Shown here one piece after another: positions 1 through 4,094 of a DNA stretch of 5,376 bases; the stretch's first letter is position 1; every line of letters begins with the position of its first letter. The position numbers were made by a program, and so were the translations under genes. Below the pieces are notes generated by a model, which saw only the letters and a program-made list of their open reading frames with translations, had not been told where the DNA came from and did not search any database. The stretch comes from RGIG1995 sp045645205 (lineage in GTDB: Bacteria > Bacillota > Clostridia > Oscillospirales > CAG-272): the NCBI GenBank assembly GCA_045645205.1, contig JAZRIJ010000086.1:1-5376 (forward strand). The letters run 5' to 3'.

Positions 1-269
1 TATAAAAATAAATAAGTAAACAAGACATTCTTAAATTTAATATTTTTTACAGCAAATCTTATTACAATTAAATTAATTAAAGTAGATATAATAAAAAACA
101 AATCTATTGAATAAACAAACAGCGTAAGAACAACCAAAGAGGCATAAACTAATATTGTTACAAAAATAAACCTTTTTATATTAATATCACAATCATAAAG
201 TATAATTTGAATATTTACCATACATATTAAATACAACAACGATTCAAAAATTATAGCAAAGTACACCAT
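1..269 (-). CDS. Sensor histidine kinase, N-terminal membrane part (partial, runs off the left edge)
   Basis: The minus strand is open from an ATG at 269-267 to the window edge, giving 89 codons with no stop. The product is very hydrophobic. Membrane segments can be drawn at about residues 3-25, 33-53, 55-74 and from 82 onward, with short charged links (DCDINIKR, RFAVKNIKFKN). A good ribosome site, AAGGTGA (281-275), sits 5 nt before the ATG and overlaps the TGA stop of the LytTR regulator upstream, so the two genes are tightly coupled. In AgrC-type (GHKL, HPK10) systems the gene beside an AgrA-like regulator encodes a kinase with a polytopic N-terminal sensor. The catalytic H and ATPase boxes would lie outside the window, so the kinase call rests on context and topology. 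It could instead be another small membrane protein. Confidence 0.7.
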   Translation of the reverse strand, partial: MVYFAIIFESLLYLICMVNIQIILYDCDINIKRFIFVTILVYASLVVLTLFVYSIDLFFIISTLINLIVIRFAVKNIKFKNVLFTYLFL

Positions 270-274
270 ATAAA

Positions 275-985
275 TCACCTTGAAATGAAATTTTTTATAA
301 AAATTCTATATGCATTTTTAAACTCTGTAATCTTTTTCCTGCCTACTGTGGTTATTTCACCGTTGATTAATGTAACAATATTACCGCTTATTTTCTTGAT
401 ACAATACATATTTACTACATAAGATTTATGCGTTCTGAAAAAACAATGTTTTGGTAACAACTCATGCACCGCAGAAATAGTTTTTGAGCATCTTAGATAA
501 AGTCCGCTTGTTCTTACGTTGCAATATTTTCCTTCGGCTTCCAAATAAATTATATCTTCGGAATTAATCACAATCTGCTCTCCCTCTGTATTAATTACAA
601 TGGGAGAGAATTTTTTCTTTTCCAATATGTAGTCCAGCAATGCTTTCTTCAGCTTTTCTGTATTGAGAGGCTTGACTAAAAATCTGTAGGTATTGACTTC
701 AAATGAGTCTATCATAAATTCGGGAAAGCTTGTAATAAAAATTATACTGCAAATACTGTTCTTTTTCCTCAACTCCCTTGCAGTATCAAGTCCGTTTAGT
801 CCCGGCATTTGATAATCAAGTAATATAACATCAAATCTTGACGCCGATTCCAATAAGGATTTTCCGTTTGAAAACTCAAATGCATCAATATCCAATCTGT
901 CTTCCTTTTTTAGCTTGAGTAAGAAAGCTTTGAGTTCTTCTCTGAACTGTGATTCATCATCACATATTGCAACATTCATACTCAC
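275..985 (-). CDS. LytTR-family response regulator (AgrA/LytR-like)
   Basis: This 236-residue protein has a receiver domain (about 3-120) and a LytTR DNA-binding domain (about 135-234), the usual size and order for AgrA/LytR regulators. Receiver signatures are the acidic pair D9-D10 (AICDDE), phospho-acceptor D57 in VILLDYQMPGLNG, T85 (FITS) and K105 (FLVKP). LytTR signatures are IIYLEAEGKYCNV (about 145-157) and the FFRTHKSYVVNM stretch (about 182-193) typical of the second half of the fold. It should bind direct-repeat sites near promoters when phosphorylated by the kinase encoded just downstream. The start is taken as GTG at 985 because AAAGG (996-992) lies 6 nt upstream; the in-frame ATG at 979 would be 12 nt away and is the alternative. 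The gene is divergent from the 16-codon ORF at 1090, the natural candidate for its signal or target. Confidence 0.93.
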   Translation of the reverse strand: MSMNVAICDDESQFREELKAFLLKLKKEDRLDIDAFEFSNGKSLLESASRFDVILLDYQMPGLNGLDTARELRKKNSICSIIFITSFPEFMIDSFEVNTYRFLVKPLNTEKLKKALLDYILEKKKFSPIVINTEGEQIVINSEDIIYLEAEGKYCNVRTSGLYLRCSKTISAVHELLPKHCFFRTHKSYVVNMYCIKKISGNIVTLINGEITTVGRKKITEFKNAYRIFIKNFISR

Positions 986-1007
986 TTTCTGCCTTTCATT
1001 CCCATTT

Positions 1008-1014
1008 TTCGACA
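1008..1014. promoter_or_regulatory. Perfect Spo0A box overlapping the peptide promoter -35
   Basis: TTCGACA is the exact reverse complement of the 0A box TGTCGAA, and the wider TTTTTCGACA (1005-1014) recurs exactly twice more at 2428-2437 and 2448-2457. It lies between the divergent LytTR regulator and the 16-codon ORF and covers the latter's -35. Spo0A~P is known to act at such positions on sigma-A promoters, for example spoIIG of Bacillus subtilis. Binding here is inferred from the motif only. Confidence 0.5.
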
Positions 1015-1037
1015 GTTTACTCCAACATGTGTATAAA
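1009..1037 (+). promoter_or_regulatory. Probable sigma-A promoter for the 16-codon ORF
   Basis: A -35 hexamer TCGACA (1009-1014, 5 of 6 to TTGACA) is followed by a 17-bp spacer and a -10 TATAAA (1032-1037). Transcription would start near 1044, about 46 nt before the ATG at 1090. The -35 overlaps a perfect Spo0A box. A second GTGTATAA copy at 1052-1059, 23 bp after the first at 1029-1036, could provide an alternative -10 but lacks a clear -35. Confidence 0.55.
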
Positions 1038-1074
1038 TATCACCTCTTTTCGTGTATAACTCTGACATAAACAC

Positions 1075-1084
1075 AAGGAGGTGA
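1075..1084 (+). promoter_or_regulatory. Perfect 10-nt Shine-Dalgarno for the 16-codon ORF
   Basis: AAGGAGGTGA is fully complementary to the anti-Shine-Dalgarno end of Firmicute 16S rRNA (TCACCTCCTT) and is spaced 5 nt from the ATG at 1090. It is the strongest ribosome site in the window and the main reason for treating the tiny ORF as real. Confidence 0.85.
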
Positions 1085-1089
1085 AAAAA

Positions 1090-1140
1090 ATGTACGTAGT
1101 ATTTTGCAATTTTTTGCACTGGTTAATTGGAGATTATTGA
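1090..1140 (+). CDS. Tiny hydrophobic peptide (16 aa), candidate signal peptide
   Basis: ATG to TGA encodes MYVVFCNFLHWLIGDY. The ORF is preceded by a perfect 10-nt ribosome site, a promoter with a 17-bp spacer, and an in-frame TGA at 1063-1065 that rules out a longer form. The peptide is hydrophobic and aromatic-rich, with a single Cys at position 6, one Trp and a C-terminal Tyr. It has no double-Gly leader, signal peptide or charged tail as in AgrD. It is divergent from a LytTR regulator/membrane kinase pair, the position often taken by the cognate pheromone gene, so an autoinducer or its precursor is the leading idea. No AgrB-like protease or exporter is visible in the window. Alternatives are a regulatory leader peptide or a small membrane peptide. 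I do not recognise it as a named family. That it is translated is likely; its function is unknown. Confidence 0.6.
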   Translation: MYVVFCNFLHWLIGDY

Positions 1141-1147
1141 TTAAATA

Positions 1148-1190
1148 AAGAAAAAGACTCACAAGTGCTACACCAGTGAATCATTTTCTT
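1148..1190. terminator. Imperfect 15-bp hairpin, two-way terminator-like
   Basis: The arms at 1148-1162 (AAGAAAAAGACTCAC) and 1176-1190 (GTGAATCATTTTCTT) pair at 13 of 15 positions around a 13-nt loop. Read on the minus strand, the core GATTCAC/GTGAGTC pairs fully with one G-U and is followed by TTTTTCTTTATTT, a reasonable intrinsic terminator. On the plus strand the core has one C-A mismatch and is followed by TTTTCTTGTTT, so it could end the 16-codon transcript only 8 nt after its stop. Confidence 0.5.
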
Positions 1191-1270
1191 GTTTAATTAA
1201 AAATTCTCGTCAGCACATATCACCAATTTAAGCAAAAACACTTCACATGCCGGAAACCGACTTTTGATAT

Positions 1271-1311
1271 AGGCTCAAGAATTTCTGTGCCGCAGTAACA
1301 TTCTTGAGCTT
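1271..1311. repeat. Long hairpin-forming inverted repeat
   Basis: The arms GCTCAAGAAT (1273-1282) and ATTCTTGAGC (1300-1309) are perfect complements, and an outer G-U and A-U bring the stem to 12 bp. The 17-nt loop contains a smaller CTG/CAG stem (1285-1287 with 1293-1295). No T-run follows on either strand, so it is not a standard terminator. It lies just downstream of the decayed minus-strand XRE gene. It may be part of a structured RNA, a protein-binding site or a relic of a mobile element. Confidence 0.6.
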
Positions 1312-1319
1312 CGCCGGTG

Positions 1320-1525
1320 TCCGAAAAACAAGGTAATATCAGTTTCAAAGAGCTCGGATGGTTTCTTTAGTCTTTCCCGCGAAAATTATGAAAGACCAAA
1401 TTTAATTCGACTAAAATAAGCATCTGATATACCCAGCCTTTCAGCGAATACGGCTTTGATATAGCTTTGCTTTTATATAAGAATGCTATCCTTTGTCCCT
1501 TTACTTTATGAATTTTAATTCCCAA
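1320..1525 (-). pseudogene. Decayed XRE-family HTH regulator
   Basis: The minus strand from a possible TTG at 1525 reads GIKIHKVKGQRIAFLYKSKAISK down to 1454. The frame then must shift by one base near 1453 to continue AVFAERLGISDAYFSRIKFG. Joined, these match the Cro/CI-type HTH pattern GxRIxxLRxxKGxSQxxFAExLGISxxYLSRIxxG residue for residue. A TAA (1388-1386) then interrupts the frame, and FSRERLKKPSELFETDITLFFG follows, fitting the last two helices of an XRE domain. One indel and one stop therefore separate it from an intact gene of about 68 codons. The frame and stops were read directly; the family call was made by eye. Sequencing error is possible for a single lesion but unlikely for two. 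The intact XRE gene at 1759 is not an obvious copy of it. Confidence 0.7.
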
Positions 1526-1758
1526 GATTAAATATTACATTAATCGCTGAAAGATAAAAAAGTAATAGGTAAAAAAACTATAATTTAAAACTTAATAAGA
1601 CGTCCTTTAGTTTTTTTCAAATACAGGAATACACAAAAAAACTCCAAAAATTCGTTTTAAATTACATTTTCTGACATAATACGAGGTATGCCTCATGGAT
1701 GCAAAGGATTTATATTTGTAAGATTTATCCTGTTTGTATTTGGAGGTAATAACTCTAT

Positions 1759-2028
1759 ATGAGGACTATAATCGAAAAGCAACTTAAGAAAGAATTACGT
1801 GAACTTGCCATCAAAGAAAGAGCAAGACTTGGATATACGCAAGAACAAATGGCTGAGGTACTCATGATGAGTCCAAGATCATATTCAGACATTGAAAGCG
1901 GTGAAAACTCATGTGGTTCTCTTACAACGATCATACTCCTGATGAATATGAATTGCCCGGATGAATATTTGAAAAAGCTCAAAAACGCTTTTGAGAAATT
2001 GCAACTTTTAGAGGAGATGATTGTATGA
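1759..2028 (+). CDS. XRE-family HTH transcriptional regulator
   Basis: This 89-residue protein carries a Cro/CI-type helix-turn-helix. After a basic N-terminal helix (about 5-24, KQLKKELRELAIKERARLG), the motif runs TQEQMAEVLMMSPRSYSDIESG (about 27-48), with the usual T-Q entry, a hydrophobic turn and the IESG end of the recognition helix. The C-terminal part (about 57-86) is helical and Leu-rich and could mediate dimerisation. The ATG is preceded by GGAGGT (1742-1747) with an 11-nt gap. Its TGA overlaps the ATG of the next gene, so the two are translationally coupled. A small imperfect dyad GAGG-TATG-CCTC at 1683-1694 lies in its leader and is a possible autoregulatory site, which is weak evidence. 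The DNA target is unknown. Confidence 0.88.
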   Translation: MRTIIEKQLKKELRELAIKERARLGYTQEQMAEVLMMSPRSYSDIESGENSCGSLTTIILLMNMNCPDEYLKKLKNAFEKLQLLEEMIV

Positions 2029-2267
2029 ATTCCATTACATACGGTATTACCGAAGAAATCTATGCTCTCGGCGAAGACAAGAGAACTTCCTACGGAATAG
2101 CAGCATACGCCGATGCTGATATTGATTCTACGGCAACAATTTTGGCTATCGTAAATGATATTACCGACGACCGTTCAAAACTGATACAGCTCGTGGAACT
2201 GTGCAACCGACTGGAACTTTCACCCGACCATCTTATTGACGTGGTTGAAAGCTTCATTGCCGGATAA
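2025..2267 (+). CDS. Small DUF6514-like protein
   Basis: This is an 80-residue acidic protein. It starts inside the stop of the XRE gene (ATGA overlap), with GAGGAG (2011-2016) 8 nt upstream. It begins with a beta-rich half (ITYGITEEIYALGEDKRTSYGIAAY, residues 4-28) and ends with two predicted helices, DDRSKLIQLVELCNRLELS and PDHLIDVVESFIAG. The pattern YGI...ITDDRxKxxxLVELCNxLELSPxHLxDVVExF is what I recall for the DUF6514 family of clostridial proteins, whose function is not established. Coupling to an XRE regulator suggests it may modulate that regulator or sense something for it, which is inference. It has no signal peptide or membrane segment. A terminator follows 75 nt after the stop. 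Confidence 0.8.
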   Translation: MNSITYGITEEIYALGEDKRTSYGIAAYADADIDSTATILAIVNDITDDRSKLIQLVELCNRLELSPDHLIDVVESFIAG

Positions 2268-2342
2268 TCGGTCAAAACAAAAAAGCAAACCTTATTAAAA
2301 AAATAACGAAAGGATAGCTCCAAATACAACTCCTATTGCTTT

Positions 2343-2375
2343 CCTCCGAGGCTTTTTACACTCGGAGGTTTTTCT
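2343..2375 (+). terminator. Intrinsic terminator of the XRE-DUF6514 operon
   Basis: A perfect 8-bp GC-rich stem, CCTCCGAG (2343-2350) with CTCGGAGG (2361-2368), encloses a 10-nt loop and is followed by TTTTTCT. On the minus strand the stem is followed by AAAGC, so it would not stop antisense transcription. Confidence 0.93.
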
Positions 2376-2385
2376 ATCACAGTAT

Positions 2386-2414
2386 ATTATATCACATAAT
2401 CACATATTTTTCAA
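2386..2414 (-). promoter_or_regulatory. Near-consensus minus-strand promoter, antisense to the XRE operon
   Basis: Reading the minus strand, TTGAAA (2414-2409) is separated by exactly 17 bp from a perfect TATAAT (2391-2386). Transcription would start near 2379 and run leftward through the terminator hairpin and the DUF6514-like and XRE genes in antisense. No minus-strand gene with a good start follows. Two perfect Spo0A boxes lie upstream, centred about 55 and 75 bp before the predicted start. The region is very AT-rich, so a chance match is possible. Confidence 0.45.
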
Positions 2415-2430
2415 TAATCTTTGCTAATTT

Positions 2431-2457
2431 TTCGACAAAATATGACTTTTTTCGACA
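2431..2457. promoter_or_regulatory. Tandem perfect Spo0A boxes
   Basis: TTCGACA occurs at 2431-2437 and again at 2451-2457, both inside an identical TTTTTCGACA and 20 bp apart, which places them on the same face of the DNA helix. They lie between the convergent 3' ends of the DUF6514-like gene and mgtE, an odd place unless they serve the minus-strand promoter at 2386-2414. Exact match to the 0A box is seen; binding is inferred. Confidence 0.5.
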
Positions 2458-2468
2458 ATTATTTTTTT

Positions 2469-2485
2469 TGTAAACTATGTTTACA
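2469..2485. repeat. Perfect 7-bp inverted repeat just after mgtE
   Basis: TGTAAAC (2469-2475) and GTTTACA (2479-2485) flank a 3-nt centre, starting 1 nt past the mgtE stop. On the mgtE strand the hairpin is followed by A residues, not T, so it is not an intrinsic terminator. It could be an operator or an mRNA 3'-end stabilising stem. No other terminator for mgtE is seen. Confidence 0.5.
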
Positions 2486-2486
2486 T

Positions 2487-3878
2487 CTATATGTTTAAAA
2501 GTAACAACCAAGCAAGACCGTAGTAAGCTACTACTGCAACAAGGTCATTAAGAGTTGTGATAAACGGCCCCGAAGCAACAGCAGGGTCTATTCTCAGTTT
2601 CTTGAAAATTATGGGTATTACAGTACCCGATATACTTGAAAGAAGCATAGAAACAAGCAATGCAATTCCCGTACAGAACGAAACTGAAAATGCAAGAGTT
2701 GTACTTTCTCCCTTCAACAAATACAGATAAAGACCTATCAGAATAATTGACAGTCCACCAAGCAACATCCCGTTGCATAACCCTACTCTCGCCTCTTTAA
2801 AAACAAGATATGACTTCTGCTTTCTTGTCAAATCCTCATCCATCAGCAAACGGATAGTTACCGCAAGGGATTGCGTACCCGCATTTCCTGCCATTCCAAG
2901 TATCAAGGACTGAAAAGATACAATCAATGTCAGATCAGCAACCACGCTTTCAAACAAACCAACAACACTTGAAACCAAAAGCCCCAGCCCAAACAAAACT
3001 ATTAGCCAAGGCAACCTTTTTCCTATACTCTTTTTCAACGGCTCTTTCAAATCTTCTTCGGCAGTAAGACCGCCCAGCTTTGCATAGTCGTCGCCTATTT
3101 CATCAGCAATAACATACGCCATATCCTGCGCGGTAAGTACGCCTTTTAGCTTGTTATCCGAATCCAAAACAGGAATGGAGTCTTCCGAATATCCTTTGAT
3201 ACGCTCTATACAGTCCTCGATAGGCTCATTTGCGTAGACATAGGGATATGAGGTCATTATTATTGACTCAAGCGGAGTTGATTCTCTGGCTATTATGAGG
3301 TCCTTCAAATCAATCGCACCGATAAAGCTCTCCTCTTCATCGACAACATATATCGTGGATACATTGTCATTTTCCGCCGCTTGTTCAACAAGCTCACTCA
3401 TAGCTTTGCGTACGCCGATACCGTTTTGAACGGAAATATAATTCGTAGTCATTTTGCTTCCTATCTCATCTTTGTCAAAGGAAGCCATCAATGTAATCTC
3501 TTTTTTTTGCTCGTCAGCCAACAAATCAATAATGGATTTACGCTCTTTTTTCTCCAGCGTTTCCAGATATTCGACAGCTACCGAGACTTCCATACGAGAT
3601 AGAATATCCACTCTTTTGCGTATGCTCAGTTCGCTGAGATAAATATTAAGGTCGTCTGTATACTCCAGCACCGCCGCCAGCAATTCAATCCCCAGTATAC
3701 TGTAAAGCCTGTTTCGTTCATCAGGGTGCAAAAATTCAAGCGCTGATGCAATATCATTTTCGTGATAATCAAGAAGCTTTTTCTGCATAAGCTTTGGAGT
3801 CAGATTGCTTTTTATAATTTGTACTATCTCGTTTTTGTAATCGGGATGTACGGTTGGTACAGTTCTTTCTTCTCTCAT
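2487..3878 (-). CDS. mgtE: Magnesium channel/transporter MgtE
   Basis: This full-length 463-residue protein has the MgtE layout. The N-terminal helical domain spans about 20-135 (LLDYHENDIASALEFLHPDERNRL). Two CBS domains follow (about 140-200 and 203-262; YVVDEEESFIGAIDLKDL and IPVLDSDNKLKGVLTAQDM), then a connecting helix (about 265-285) and five membrane helices (about 288-461). Pore-family signatures are AGNAGTQSLAVT (330-341) and ASGPFITTLNDL (435-446). D445 falls where the pore Asp of the Thermus MgtE (Asp432) sits, by eye. In the family the cytosolic domains close the Mg2+-selective pore when Mg2+ is plentiful. The ATG at 3878 has AAAGGAGG (3894-3887) 8 nt upstream. The leader is about 100 nt and shows no recognisable M-box Mg2+ riboswitch. 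The gene is divergent from the hydrolase at 4095 and convergent with the XRE operon. Confidence 0.97.
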   Translation of the reverse strand: MREERTVPTVHPDYKNEIVQIIKSNLTPKLMQKKLLDYHENDIASALEFLHPDERNRLYSILGIELLAAVLEYTDDLNIYLSELSIRKRVDILSRMEVSVAVEYLETLEKKERKSIIDLLADEQKKEITLMASFDKDEIGSKMTTNYISVQNGIGVRKAMSELVEQAAENDNVSTIYVVDEEESFIGAIDLKDLIIARESTPLESIIMTSYPYVYANEPIEDCIERIKGYSEDSIPVLDSDNKLKGVLTAQDMAYVIADEIGDDYAKLGGLTAEEDLKEPLKKSIGKRLPWLIVLFGLGLLVSSVVGLFESVVADLTLIVSFQSLILGMAGNAGTQSLAVTIRLLMDEDLTRKQKSYLVFKEARVGLCNGMLLGGLSIILIGLYLYLLKGESTTLAFSVSFCTGIALLVSMLLSSISGTVIPIIFKKLRIDPAVASGPFITTLNDLVAVVAYYGLAWLLLLNI

Positions 3879-3985
3879 TATTTTTTCCTCCTTTACATAT
3901 AAACTCCGTCAGTCTTCCAAGGTCTATGTTCTCATATCTCATATATATATTTTATTCACATATTTTGTCATATTGTTACTCTTAT

Positions 3986-4014
3986 ATTATACATTGTTCA
4001 CAACATATTTGCAA
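3986..4014 (-). promoter_or_regulatory. mgtE promoter
   Basis: On the minus strand, TTGCAA (4014-4009) lies 17 bp from a perfect TATAAT (3991-3986). The predicted start near 3979 gives a leader of about 100 nt before the mgtE ATG at 3878. Confidence 0.65.
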
Positions 4015-4036
4015 CATAATACAATTTTTTTATAAC
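4009..4036 (+). promoter_or_regulatory. Possible hydrolase promoter sharing the mgtE -35
   Basis: TTGCAA is its own reverse complement, so the same hexamer (4009-4014) can act as a -35 on the plus strand. A 16-bp spacer then leads to TATAAC (4031-4036, 5 of 6 to TATAAT), with a start near 4043 and a leader of about 50 nt. An alternative -10, TATAGA (4065-4070), has only a poor -35, TTTAAA (4041-4046), 18 bp upstream. Confidence 0.4.
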
Positions 4037-4051
4037 ACAGTTTAAATTCTT

Positions 4052-4063
4052 GCATATATATGC
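4052..4063. repeat. 12-bp perfect palindrome upstream of the hydrolase
   Basis: GCATATATATGC is a perfect palindrome in the 5' leader of the hydrolase gene, about 31 nt before its ATG and 15 nt after the proposed -10. It could be a repressor site or a chance product of the AT-rich leader. Confidence 0.4.
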
Positions 4064-4094
4064 TTATAGAAATTTTTTTGTGGAGCAAGAGATT

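Larger units (their letters stand above)
1141..1758. other. Gene-poor stretch with relics and structure
   Basis: No intact gene with a convincing ribosome site was found on either strand. The stretch holds the hairpin at 1148-1190, a long inverted repeat at 1271-1311 and a decayed XRE gene at about 1320-1525. It also has a 10-bp inverted repeat, CTTTCAGCGA (1438-1447) with TCGCTGAAAG (1544-1553), and a repeated TTTGATATAG (1263-1272 and 1455-1464). The last 230 bases are the leader and presumed promoter region of the XRE gene at 1759. The only -10-like hexamer I note there is CATAAT (1675-1680), and it has no good -35. Confidence 0.6.

Noticed and set aside
1012..1020. ACAGTTTAC as an AgrA/LytTR binding site
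   Set aside because: It resembles one half-site, but no second half-site lies at the usual 12-13 bp spacing on either side.
1141..1340. CRISPR, riboswitch or known large ncRNA in the gene-poor stretch
   Set aside because: No regularly spaced repeats and no conserved riboswitch core could be recognised by eye.
1755..1982. Minus-strand open frame opposite the XRE gene
   Set aside because: Shadow of the HTH coding sequence, with low-complexity Ser/Met composition and no ribosome site.
2090..2329. Minus-strand open frame downstream of the antisense promoter
   Set aside because: AGGAG lies 6 nt before a TTG at about 2320, but the product is Ser/Thr-rich and exactly antisense to the DUF6514-like gene. 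Kept only as a remark on antisense RNA.
3570..3576. TTCGACA inside mgtE as a Spo0A site
   Set aside because: It encodes the Val-Glu codons of the conserved N-domain and lacks the flanking T-run; one chance hit is expected in DNA of this length.
3381..3642. Plus-strand open frames inside mgtE
   Set aside because: Both are antisense shadows of the mgtE N-terminal domain without start signals.
3854..4045. Plus-strand open frame across the mgtE start
   Set aside because: AT-rich intergenic translation covering the mgtE ribosome site and promoter; no ribosome site of its own.
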